DNA from: CAZQHK01 sp964593455
GTDB lineage: Bacteria > Muiribacteriota > CAYSPT01
Assembly: GCA_964593455.1 (NCBI GenBank)
Contig: CAZQHK010000013.1
Coordinates: 46,489 to 110,488 of the forward strand
DNA length: 64,000 bases
Direction of reading: 5' to 3'
Shown here: positions 18,749 to 26,779 of the stretch, in pieces
Numbering within the stretch: the stretch's first letter is position 1
Layout of the letters: each line of letters starts with the position of its first letter
Notes under the pieces: model-generated
What the model saw: the letters and a program-made list of their open reading frames with translations, nothing else
The model's database searches: none
What the model was told of the DNA's origin: nothing
Translations under genes and position numbers: made by a program

Positions 18749-19870
18749 ATGAGTGTCCGATTATTTTACGATCTTTTTGATGAATTGAATAATGGAAACC
18801 GGGCGGCTTTGGCCATACTGGTAAAAAAAACCGGATCGGCTCCACGTGATGTGGGAGCAAAGATGTTGATTACCGAAGACGGGAGGATTTTGGGGACGCT
18901 GGGCGGCGGCTGCGTGGAAGCGGAGGTTTTTGAGACAGGAAGACAGGCCATTGCTAAAGACTCGTTCTTACTGAAAAAATTCTCTCTTTCCCACGATCTG
19001 GCGGCGGCTGAAGGTCTCGTATGCGGAGGGACAATTTGGGTGGCCGTGATACCACTCGGCCAACGCCACCGGCAGTTTATCGAGAACCTGCTCGAGGCCA
19101 CAAAACAGCCCGGGGAGATCAGATTCTGCCTGTCTCTCCGACCACCCGGCAGCCAGTTAGGACCGGAATCGTCTTTGTATACCATGTTCCTTAAAAGTCC
19201 CGAAGAATCAATCTCACATGCGGTATCGGACAAACACCGGGAAACTGATTCTCATCTACCGGGGCCGACCGGCCAACTATCTACAATTTCCGACGAAACA
19301 TTAAACACCGCAACTCCTTCCCTGTGTGCAACCAAAACCACCTGGCTCTACCATGAAGCGCTATCCCCTACGCCCGATCTTATCATTTTCGGATGCGGAC
19401 ACATATCGCTTCATTTGGCGCGGATGGCCGCCAACCTGGGATTCCGTATCACCGTGGTGGACGACCGTCCTTATTTCGCCGATCCGAAACGCTTTCCGGA
19501 AGCCGATCGGGTAGTTGTATCGGAATTCGAAACGGCGTGGGGAAACCTGTCACCCGGATCATCAACGTATGTAATCATCGTCACCAGGGGGCACAAGCAC
19601 GACGATACCGTGCTACGGCAGACATTATTGAAAGACCATGAATATATCGGGATGATCGGAAGCAGGCACAAAGTCAAGCAGATAGTTAAAAAGCTCTTGG
19701 ATGATGGTATCCGGGAGGAAAAATTGCTTCGTCTCTACTCTCCCATTGGTCTTGATATCGGAGCGGAAACCCCGGCGGAGATAGCCGTAAGTATCATGGC
19801 TGAAATCATCGCTTTGCGGTCCCGGGGCTTCGACCCTAAACGTACTTACACCCATATGAGAAAAGTGTAA
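18749..19870 (+). CDS. xdhC: XdhC/CoxI-family molybdoenzyme maturation protein
   Basis: 373 residues; AAAGGAAA precedes the ATG. The N-terminal CoxI-type domain has KTGSAPRDVGAKMLI and TLGGGCVEAEVF. The C-terminal XdhC domain has a Rossmann-like start LIIFGCGHISLHLARMAANL, VVDDRPYFADPKRFPEAD, YIGMIGSRHKV and the closing PIGLDIGAETPAEIAVSIMA. Members bind molybdenum cofactor and assist its sulfuration or insertion into xanthine dehydrogenase-type enzymes. A linker of about 90 residues between the domains is poorly conserved. No molybdenum hydroxylase gene is nearby, so the client enzyme is not visible. Confidence 0.88.
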   Translation: MSVRLFYDLFDELNNGNRAALAILVKKTGSAPRDVGAKMLITEDGRILGTLGGGCVEAEVFETGRQAIAKDSFLLKKFSLSHDLAAAEGLVCGGTIWVAVIPLGQRHRQFIENLLEATKQPGEIRFCLSLRPPGSQLGPESSLYTMFLKSPEESISHAVSDKHRETDSHLPGPTGQLSTISDETLNTATPSLCATKTTWLYHEALSPTPDLIIFGCGHISLHLARMAANLGFRITVVDDRPYFADPKRFPEADRVVVSEFETAWGNLSPGSSTYVIIVTRGHKHDDTVLRQTLLKDHEYIGMIGSRHKVKQIVKKLLDDGIREEKLLRLYSPIGLDIGAETPAEIAVSIMAEIIALRSRGFDPKRTYTHMRKV

Positions 19871-19897
19871 TTTAAAAAACGTCCTTAATCAGGTTAT

Positions 19898-20176
19898 TCA
19901 ATCATAGATTTGCATTGAAACCTTTTTATCGACGACCTTACCGGTGGTAGTGTCGATAACGACATAGCCCCGTATGATTCTCGGAACTTCCTTACCGTTT
20001 CCGATGCCCATGGCAGTAATTCCGCCAAATGTACTCACTTGATACCGTCCAACTGTTGCCCGTCCTTCATCCGCCGCCTCGGCCTCTTGACGAGAGACCC
20101 ACATCAATGTCAATTGAAGAACCAGAACCAGGGCCAGCGTCAGCACCATCGACTTTATCGTAACAGACTTTTTCAT
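19898..20176 (-). CDS. Small exported protein of unknown function
   Basis: 92 residues from the ATG at 20176, which has GAGGAGG at suitable spacing; another ATG two codons earlier abuts the Shine-Dalgarno. A classical signal peptide (KKS... MVLTLALVLVLQLTLMWV, cleavage near AEA-ADEG) leaves a mature part of about 60 residues, containing STFGGITAMGIGNGKEVPRI and YVVIDTTTGKVVDKKV. No family is recognised. It is convergent with xdhC, 27 bases apart. Confidence 0.6.
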   Translation of the reverse strand: MKKSVTIKSMVLTLALVLVLQLTLMWVSRQEAEAADEGRATVGRYQVSTFGGITAMGIGNGKEVPRIIRGYVVIDTTTGKVVDKKVSMQIYD

Positions 20177-20324
20177 TCCCATCCCTCCTCAGGCTAGTTG
20201 AGATACATGCCATTCTAACATTATAATGGCTGAATAGAGCATTCAATTTCCAACGGTGCAATTACACGTGCTGCTTGAATGGTAAGAATCACAGATTGTA
20301 ATAGTATCATACGGAATTTTGCTG

Positions 20325-20330
20325 TATAAT
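20325..20330 (+). promoter_or_regulatory. Probable -10 box of the serS promoter
   Basis: TATAAT lies 34 bases upstream of the serS start, preceded by TG. No good -35 sits at 17 bases; TTGTAA at 20296 is 23 bases away. An extended -10 promoter is possible. AGGAGG follows at 20347-20352. Confidence 0.5.
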
Positions 20331-20363
20331 ATGTTTACTTTTACATAGGAGGTTTACCGAACA

Positions 20364-21821
20364 GTGCTTGACCAGAAAATAATCAGAGAAAACCCTGACA
20401 TCGTCAAGGCCGCCCTTATCAAGCGGTTGGAATTTGATGAAGAGGATAAAAATAAACTCAAAGAAGCGTTCAGTAAACGTTCAAATTTTGCCATTGACGA
20501 AACAGTTTTTTTAGAGCTGGCACAACAAAATCTTTTTGATTCTGACACGGACATATTTGAAAGCTTGAGACGGCCCGAGGTTATGGAAGCACTGATCGCC
20601 AACCTGTCCGAAGTACGAGTTGAAAAACTGGAAACGTTTTTCGAGCTTGACTTGAAACGCCGCAACGGTCTCAAAGAGGCGGAAGACCTGCGGAACAAGA
20701 AAAATATTACCTCCAAAGAGATCGGACGCCTAAAATCTTCCGGGAAAAATCCCGACCCGGCGGTGTTCAAGGAGATGAAAGAGATATCCGTCAGGATAAA
20801 AGAAATCGAAGGGGAATTGAAGGAGATAACGGTAGAACTGGAACAATTGCTGCTCTCTATTCCTAATATTCCGCATTCCACCACTCCCATCGGAGGTAGC
20901 GAGGAATTCAACCAGGTGGTCAGTAAATGGGGAACTCCCCGGGATTTCGATTTTCAACCGCTTGATCATCGTGAGGTAGGGGAACGTCTCAATATTCTCG
21001 ATTTCGACCGGGCAGCCAAGATAACCGGATCCCGGTTCGCTCTCTACCGGGGTGCGGGAGCGCTCATGGAACGCGCCCTGATCAATTTCATGCTGGATGT
21101 TCACACGCGGGAACATGGGTACACCGAGGTTTTCCCTCCTTTTCTGGCCAACCGCGATTCCATGACGGGTACCGGCCAACTCCCGAAACTTGAGGATGAT
21201 ATGTTCAAGACTTCCATGAACTATTTCCTCATTCCCACCGGAGAGGTGCCGATTACCAACATGTATCGGGACGAGATTCTTCCCCCGGGCAGCCTGCCCC
21301 TGTACTTCGTGGGATACACGCCCTGTTTCAGACTCGAAGCCGGAGCCTATGGGCAGGACACCCGGGGGCTGATCAGGCAGCACCAGTTCAACAAGGTGGA
21401 GATGGTTAAGTTTGTCGAACCGGAGACCTCCTACGATGAGCTGGAACGTCTCCTGAAAAACGCTGAAACTATTCTGCAGAAGCTCGATATTCCTTACCAG
21501 GTGGTGAGCCTCTGCTCCGGCGATATCAGTTTTGCCGCCGCCAAGTGCTACGACATCGAGCTGTGGGTGCCGAGCCAGGACCGGTACCGGGAAGTTTCGA
21601 GCTGCAGTTGTTTCGGGGATTTTCAAGCCCGGCGGGCTAATATCAAATTCCGGCGGGAAAAGGGTGTTAAATCCGAGTACCTCCACACTCTCAACGGTTC
21701 AGGCCTCTCGGTAGGACGGACGGTGGTGGCTATCCTGGAGAATAACCAGCAGGAAGATGGCACGGTGATAGTGCCGGAAGCGTTGAGATCATACATGCAC
21801 GGATTGGAAATCATTGCTTGA
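20364..21821 (+). CDS. serS: Seryl-tRNA synthetase with enlarged N-terminal arm region
   Basis: 485 residues, about 60 more than usual. GTG start with AGGAGG 11 bases upstream. After the conserved start (DQKIIRENPDIVKAALIKR) there is an insertion of about 58 residues (roughly 26-85) before the normal coiled-coil arm (FELDLKRRNGLKEAEDLRNK). Class II core motifs are intact: motif 1 near ALINFMLDVH, motif 2 in FRLEAGAYGQDTRGL with QHQF, and motif 3 in GRTVVAILENNQ. It charges tRNA-Ser, and indirectly tRNA-Sec. The pssA gene follows after 12 bases, so the two are probably cotranscribed. Confidence 0.95.
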   Translation: MLDQKIIRENPDIVKAALIKRLEFDEEDKNKLKEAFSKRSNFAIDETVFLELAQQNLFDSDTDIFESLRRPEVMEALIANLSEVRVEKLETFFELDLKRRNGLKEAEDLRNKKNITSKEIGRLKSSGKNPDPAVFKEMKEISVRIKEIEGELKEITVELEQLLLSIPNIPHSTTPIGGSEEFNQVVSKWGTPRDFDFQPLDHREVGERLNILDFDRAAKITGSRFALYRGAGALMERALINFMLDVHTREHGYTEVFPPFLANRDSMTGTGQLPKLEDDMFKTSMNYFLIPTGEVPITNMYRDEILPPGSLPLYFVGYTPCFRLEAGAYGQDTRGLIRQHQFNKVEMVKFVEPETSYDELERLLKNAETILQKLDIPYQVVSLCSGDISFAAAKCYDIELWVPSQDRYREVSSCSCFGDFQARRANIKFRREKGVKSEYLHTLNGSGLSVGRTVVAILENNQQEDGTVIVPEALRSYMHGLEIIA

Positions 21822-21833
21822 GGGGCTGATAGT

Positions 21834-22550
21834 ATGAGGTTGTTTACGCTACCATGTCTTTTCACCAGCTGCAACCTGTTCTGTGGCTTTATAAGTATCT
21901 TTTTCATCTTCACCGAAAAATACTCGGCAGCCGCCTGGCTGATCGTCATAGCCATAGCTTTCGACATTATGGACGGCCGGGTGGCCAGACTCACCCGGTC
22001 TTCATCAAAATTCGGCGCCGAACTGGATTCCCTGGCGGATCTGGTCTCCTTCGGCGTAACACCGGCCATTCTCTACTTTTTTGTTTTCCTCGAGGGAAAC
22101 ACCCGTTACGGAATTTTTATCGCCTTTCTCTTCGTTCTCGCCGGAGCCCTTCGATTGGCCCGCTTCAATGTCGAAGAACACCTGAGTGAATTCTCCGGGC
22201 TTCCCATTCCCGGAGCTGCGTTTATGGTAGCCTCGCTGGTTATCTACGGAGAAACTTTCCCGGTGGGAATACTGAGGATACCCGATGAAATTTACCCTGC
22301 CCTGCTTTTCCTGCTGGCTATCCTGATGGTCAGCAAACTCAGTTTTCCCAGCGCAAAAAAGCCACAGGCCAAGACGGAGAAAAGACGAGTTAAACTGATA
22401 CTCAGCCTGCTCCTACTGCTGGCACTTTTGACGGAACCGGCCATTACCTTCCCGATACTGGGCCTGACGTATATGCTCTCCGGCCCGGTTCTTCATATCA
22501 CCGCTTTGCTGGCCAGAAAATCTCGCCGGATCAAGGAACATGCGGAACCG
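21834..22550 (+). CDS. pssA: CDP-diacylglycerol-serine phosphatidyltransferase (3' end in gap)
   Basis: At least 239 residues before the N gap. It contains the CDP-alcohol phosphotransferase signature as DGRVAR followed by GAELDSLAD, and at least six hydrophobic helices (for example FTSCNLFCGFISIFFIF, WLIVIAIAFDIM, ILYFFVFL). It makes phosphatidylserine, the precursor of phosphatidylethanolamine, in the inner membrane. The family is usually about 240-270 residues, so only a short tail is missing. No phosphatidylserine decarboxylase gene is seen. Confidence 0.92.
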
Positions 22551-22650
22551 NNNNNNNNNNNNNNNNNNNNNNNNNNNNNNNNNNNNNNNNNNNNNNNNNN
22601 NNNNNNNNNNNNNNNNNNNNNNNNNNNNNNNNNNNNNNNNNNNNNNNNNN
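22551..22650. other. Assembly gap (100 N)
   Basis: 100 undetermined bases between the convergent pssA and waaA genes. Both lose their stop codons here, and the true size of the gap is unknown. Confidence 0.98.
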
Positions 22651-23927
22651 TCAATGATGGACTGAGAACTGCCTGTCCGGGTCTCTATAGCGGAGCGGGC
22701 CCGGGTTCCCGCTTGTAAGATTTTTTCGCGGTCACTCAGCAGATCGAGCAAACAATCTGTCAGTTCCCGGTGATCCTCAATCTGAAAACCTCCATTTCCC
22801 TTGAGGAGCAACGTCTCCTCGACGAAATTGAACGTGTGAGGTCCGAAGATAACCGGTTTTCCAAAGGCAGCCGGTTCGAGTATATTGTGTCCGCCAGCCG
22901 GCACCAGGCTGCCGCCCACGAAAACAACGGTAGCCAGGCTGTAGAGGGCGGCCAGATCGCCGACGGTATCTACCAGAACCACCCCGGGAACTGAACTTGA
23001 ATCAAGGGGTGGAGGGGAACTCTCGTTCCTGAGATCGCTCAGAAGAACAGGGTCTAAACATTCGTTCACCAGGTAATCGAAAACATCCGGTATTCGTTCC
23101 GGGTGCCGGGGAGCAAGTATGAGTACCATATCCGGAAATCGGGAGCAGAGTTCTTTATAAGCCGTCACCACCTGCTTCTCTTCATTGTAATGCGTGCTGC
23201 CTCCTACCAGAACGGATTTTCCCTCCGGGATTTGAAGCATCTGCCGCAGATTATCCGGACACGTACGTCTGACAACCCGGTCAATCTGATCGAACTTGGT
23301 GTTACCTGTTACCAGAACCCGTGATGACGGAGCCCCAATCCCAATTATCCTGGACGCCTCCTCGTCACTTTGCATACAGAAAAGGTCCACCTCGGTAAGC
23401 ACATGCTTAAAAAACCAACGATAACTTTGATACGTCGGAAACGATTTATCGGAAATCCGGCCGTTGGCAATGATTATGGGTATGTTTCGGCGAGAGGCCT
23501 GCCAGAACACATTGGGCCATATCTCTGTCTCCATGATGATCAAGATGCCAGGCGAAAAACCATCAAAAGCACGCCTGACAGAGAACGGAAAATCGAGAGG
23601 GAAATATATTACCTGATCTGCCAGTTGTTCTTTTTCAGCTACGGTGAAACCCGTTTCGGTTACCACCGATGACAGGAACTGCCTGTCAGGAAAATCGTGT
23701 TTTAACTTTTCCAGCAGAGGAAAGCTGGCCATGGTTTCTCCAACCGAGCAACCGTGTATCCATACCAGGGGTTCCGGTTTATTTTTCAAAAACTGATCCC
23801 GACGATAATTTCCAAGTCGCTGCCAGAAGCTCCGGCGGTATTTACCGGTGCGCCACATCTTAACGAGATAAAAAGGGATGAGCACCAGTCCGCCGAGCAA
23901 CAAAACAATGTTGTATAGAACAAGCAT
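22651..23927 (-). CDS. waaA: 3-deoxy-D-manno-octulosonic acid (Kdo) transferase (3' end in gap)
   Basis: At least 425 residues from the ATG at 23927 (GGAG ten bases upstream). An N-terminal membrane anchor (LYNIVLLLGGLVLIPFYLV) precedes the GT-B fold: WIHGCSVGETMASFPLLEKL, ETEIWPNVFW, RISDKSF, and the C-terminal CMP-Kdo-binding half with LVGGSTHYNEE, LAPRHPERI, VFVGGSLVPAGGHNILEPAA and FGPHTFNF. It transfers Kdo to lipid IVA and so marks a lipopolysaccharide-making outer membrane. It follows lpxK by 22 bases on the same strand, forming a queF-lpxK-waaA run. Confidence 0.95.
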
Positions 23928-23949
23928 GACCGACAATCTCCAATCCCTG

Positions 23950-25125
23950 TTAATACAGGTTTCGCGGCCGGTGATCACGAGCGGCCGACCGTATAAATTT
24001 ACTGAATTGTTCCTCGGGTTTGATCCGCATGGTAACTCGGACAACATACCACGGCAGCGATTTATCCTGCGAATCGTCAACGGCACCAGATACGACAAAT
24101 CGTTTCAGCAGTGCAGACGCGGATGAAAAATCTTTTTCAGTCATGGCCACAGCCGAACACCCGTTCTCTCGTGCTACCGCCGCCACCCGTTCCAAATCAG
24201 CAAGACGGTAGCGATGGTGATCCGGGAAAGGAAGCGGTATCACATCGGCCACACCCATTCCCCGCACTGTCTTAACAAAGGAAACCGGTGCTCCAACAGC
24301 CATGAAACAACAGATCTTCTGGCCATGAAATACTTCCTGTCTCCGGGATTCCAGGTCAGGAAGCCGCAACACGTCTGTCACCACCAGTGCTGCCTGAAAA
24401 ACCGGCGTTCCAGGTACTAATACGGAAATCCGTTCTTTCATACGGACCATCGTCTCCGAATCGACTTGATCGGCGCGGGTCAGAATCACGGCATCAGCCC
24501 GTCTGGCACACCATACCGGTTCTCTCAAGCGTCCCAGCGGCAACAGTGATTCTTCGAAAAACGGTGCTGAAACATCGATCAAAAGGAGTTCATTATCTTT
24601 TACCACCCGGTCATATTGGAAGGAATCGTCGAGGACAAAAGCGTTGGTGTCAAACAACCGATGAGCCAGACTGCCGGACCGGTCACGATGTTTACCTTTG
24701 ACGACAGCGACATCCGTTAAACGACTAGACAGCAGCATCGCCTCTTCACCGGCTTTTTGGGCATTGGTAAGAATAGATCTTCCATCCGACACGACCAGCA
24801 CCCCGCCATCGGCTGCACCATATCCCCGGGTGAGAACGGCCACTCTTAAACCAGATCGTTTGAGCAACGTGGCCACTTCCACCGTCACCGGTGTTTTGCC
24901 GGTACCACCCACAGTCAGGTTACCGACTCCGATGGTTATTCCAGGTAACACTATCCGTTTCCTCAATTTAAGGAAATATACCACCCGGTGAACTGACCGG
25001 CCAAGCCAGTACAGGGGAACACCGGACTTAAGAAGTCCTGTACTGGAAAACCGGCTGCGCTTGTTCCAACGGGAAATTAACGCGGTTAACAATTTCTGGA
25101 AATTTGACCGGAACGAAAATGCCAC
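23950..25125 (-). CDS. lpxK: Tetraacyldisaccharide 4'-kinase (lipid A synthesis)
   Basis: 391 residues. The Walker A loop GVGNLTVGGTGKTPVTVEVA and the family block LTRGYG are present; the LDD..Q catalytic segment reads FVLDDSFQYDR where most members have VLDDGFQHR. LLIDVSAPF, LPLGRLREP and a C-terminal FPDHHRY region follow. It phosphorylates the 4' position of the lipid A disaccharide at the inner membrane before Kdo addition by the next gene. The start is a GTG sharing one base with the queF stop (TAGTG), indicating translational coupling. Confidence 0.95.
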   Translation of the reverse strand: MAFSFRSNFQKLLTALISRWNKRSRFSSTGLLKSGVPLYWLGRSVHRVVYFLKLRKRIVLPGITIGVGNLTVGGTGKTPVTVEVATLLKRSGLRVAVLTRGYGAADGGVLVVSDGRSILTNAQKAGEEAMLLSSRLTDVAVVKGKHRDRSGSLAHRLFDTNAFVLDDSFQYDRVVKDNELLLIDVSAPFFEESLLPLGRLREPVWCARRADAVILTRADQVDSETMVRMKERISVLVPGTPVFQAALVVTDVLRLPDLESRRQEVFHGQKICCFMAVGAPVSFVKTVRGMGVADVIPLPFPDHHRYRLADLERVAAVARENGCSAVAMTEKDFSSASALLKRFVVSGAVDDSQDKSLPWYVVRVTMRIKPEEQFSKFIRSAARDHRPRNLY

Positions 25126-25529
25126 TAGGTCAACTCATCGCCGGCAGGAGAATTATATCGAACCACCACCGAGTTGGACATTCCCCCACGAGGTGTAAAC
25201 CTGCCTGTTACGCTGGCCCGGACAGGAGAACAAGCCTCAACCACATCTTTGAGAATCCGGTTGACGACGTTCTCATTGAAAATTCCCAGGTCACGGTAAG
25301 CAAGCAGGTACAATTTCAACGATTTCAACTCCAAACAGTATTTATCCGGGACATACGTGATAATGATACTACCGAAATCTGGTAGCCCCGTTTTGGGACA
25401 GACTGCCGTAAATTCCGGAATCTCAATTGTTATTTCATAGTTCGGAAACTGGTTCTCCCAACACTCGATCCCGGGTAAGGCATCAGTTAATCCCGACCCG
25501 GCGTGTTCCGCTGTATATTTCTCTCCCAT
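25125..25529 (-). CDS. queF: NADPH-dependent 7-cyano-7-deazaguanine (preQ0) reductase
   Basis: 134 residues, the short single-domain QueF type. The catalytic cysteine is in EFTAVCPKTGLPDFG, the family strand in LELKSLKLYLLAYRDLGIFN, and the C-terminal GRFTPRGGM also matches. It reduces preQ0 to preQ1 in queuosine biosynthesis, in the cytosol. ATG with GGAG 11 bases upstream. It leads the run with lpxK and waaA although the pathways are unrelated. No preQ1 riboswitch-like structure was noticed upstream. Confidence 0.95.
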   Translation of the reverse strand: MGEKYTAEHAGSGLTDALPGIECWENQFPNYEITIEIPEFTAVCPKTGLPDFGSIIITYVPDKYCLELKSLKLYLLAYRDLGIFNENVVNRILKDVVEACSPVRASVTGRFTPRGGMSNSVVVRYNSPAGDELT

Positions 25530-25625
25530 GATGGTTTATACTCCTCAAAATAGATGGACGGCAATCACGTGAACTAAATAATACCCCGACGTGCCATTTT
25601 ACCGCAACCGCGGACCGCGTTTAGC

Positions 25626-25862
25626 TCACAGCAATGAAGACCCGCGAACAGTTTCGTAGCTCTTCAGATCGCTGAAACAAAGCAGGAATATGGTCTCATC
25701 AGAGATATTGCATACGGCATGTTCAACTCCCGGGGCAACCCGGAACATAACCGGACATTCTTCACCAACTGAAATACATGTTTCTGACAGTACTTCCCCA
25801 TCACGCCAGGCGAACTTGACCTCTCCCGAGCACACCAGTATCCATTCTGAAGCGCCGACATG
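25626..25862 (-). pseudogene. Cupin-domain protein remnant, N-terminally truncated
   Basis: In one frame the minus strand reads HVGASEWILVCSGEVKFAWR and on to CPVMFRVAPGVEHAVCNISD, a typical single cupin of the sugar-epimerase or FdtA-like kind. A stop codon lies immediately before the histidine (25863-25865) and the upstream half is in another frame, so the fold is incomplete. A GTG at 25835 could start only a 69-residue fragment lacking the first metal-binding strands. A decayed gene is the simplest reading. Confidence 0.5.
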
Positions 25863-25994
25863 TTACCAGATTACCATACCAACGATCAGAGACGACTCCC
25901 GCAAGCGGCATTTGACTCTAGCGCTTCACCCGGCTATAATGACTCAGCCTGGTTTGCGTAATCAGGACTATAATTGTAGATAGAGAGTGTGCTC

Positions 25995-26504
25995 ATGGCA
26001 AGAAGACGTTCACGAAAATTACCCGGACCAACATCAATCAGTTTCAAACCGCTGCTCAGGCGGATCCTTATCAATATTCCCGACCTGATCATATCGGGTG
26101 AAACCCTGAAAACAAACGTCCAACGTTTTGAACTCGGACTTGGTAACGATTCACCTGAAGCCGGCACCGGCGAGCAGTTTGACCATATTGTTCTCTCCGT
26201 AGTCGATACTTCCGGGGAACAAGATACCATTACTACTCAGCAAACTTTTCAACTGGAGGAGTTTGGAGGATCGCCGCTCTTAAAAGAAGGGGATTTTTTT
26301 AAAGGGTCCCTGGGCGATCTCGACCGGTTGACCGAGGCTTGCCTGTCTTTTATCACTACCAACAAAGTGGAACCTCCCCCTCCACCACCGGAGTCTGAAG
26401 ATTCTCGTCCGAGCAGACCCAGACGCAGACCCGGTCACGACCGTTCCCGACGACAGCACTCGAGGGACCGGAGACCACCAAGAAATCGGGACCGTTCATC
26501 GTAA
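25995..26504 (+). CDS. Unknown protein with Arg/Asp/Ser-rich basic tail
   Basis: 169 residues from the ATG at 25995. The N-terminal two-thirds is a mixed alpha/beta region (LLRRILINIPDLIISGETLK ... QFDHIVLSVVDTSGEQDTIT) of no recognised family. A run of prolines (EPPPPPPESED) then leads to a strongly basic low-complexity tail with RRRPG, RSRR, RDRR and RNRDRSS. Such tails bind RNA, DNA or polyphosphate in other proteins, so nucleic-acid association is possible but only inferred. A strong terminator follows, so it is the last gene of its unit. Confidence 0.6.
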   Translation: MARRRSRKLPGPTSISFKPLLRRILINIPDLIISGETLKTNVQRFELGLGNDSPEAGTGEQFDHIVLSVVDTSGEQDTITTQQTFQLEEFGGSPLLKEGDFFKGSLGDLDRLTEACLSFITTNKVEPPPPPPESEDSRPSRPRRRPGHDRSRRQHSRDRRPPRNRDRSS

Positions 26505-26541
26505 TAGCGAGTAATAATACAGGATCACTGCATCATCAAAC

Positions 26542-26580
26542 AAAACTATCGGAACATTTATTCCGATAGTTTTTCTTTTC
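26542..26580 (+). terminator. Rho-independent terminator
   Basis: A perfect 13-bp stem (26542-26554 with 26561-26573), six-base loop CATTTA, then TTTTCTTTTC. It closes transcription after the basic-tail gene and insulates the flagellin gene. Confidence 0.9.
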
Positions 26581-26674
26581 TGAAAAAAATACATATCAGC
26601 CCCCGTATCAAAGAGATATAAGAAGATAACCTCTGAAAATATCAATTATTTTCTCATAATCCTGTTTCATAAAT

Positions 26675-26702
26675 TAAAAGTCTCCTGCCGAAACACCGAA
26701 TT
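26675..26702 (+). promoter_or_regulatory. Possible sigma-28-like flagellin promoter
   Basis: TAAA (26675-26678) is followed after 16 bases by ACCGAATT, which resembles the FliA pattern TAAA-N15-GCCGATAA with imperfect -10 and one extra spacer base. It lies 77 bases upstream of the flagellin start. Suggestive only. Confidence 0.35.
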
Positions 26703-26779
26703 AAGGCCTCTTGTACCCTGTTTTATGGGGACCGGGGAAACGTCTCCCGTCAACAGGCGTTTAAGAAGGAGGAATAAAC

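Noticed and set aside
20730..21686. A 318-codon minus-strand frame within serS
   Set aside because: It is complementary to the conserved catalytic core of seryl-tRNA synthetase and has no coding features of its own.
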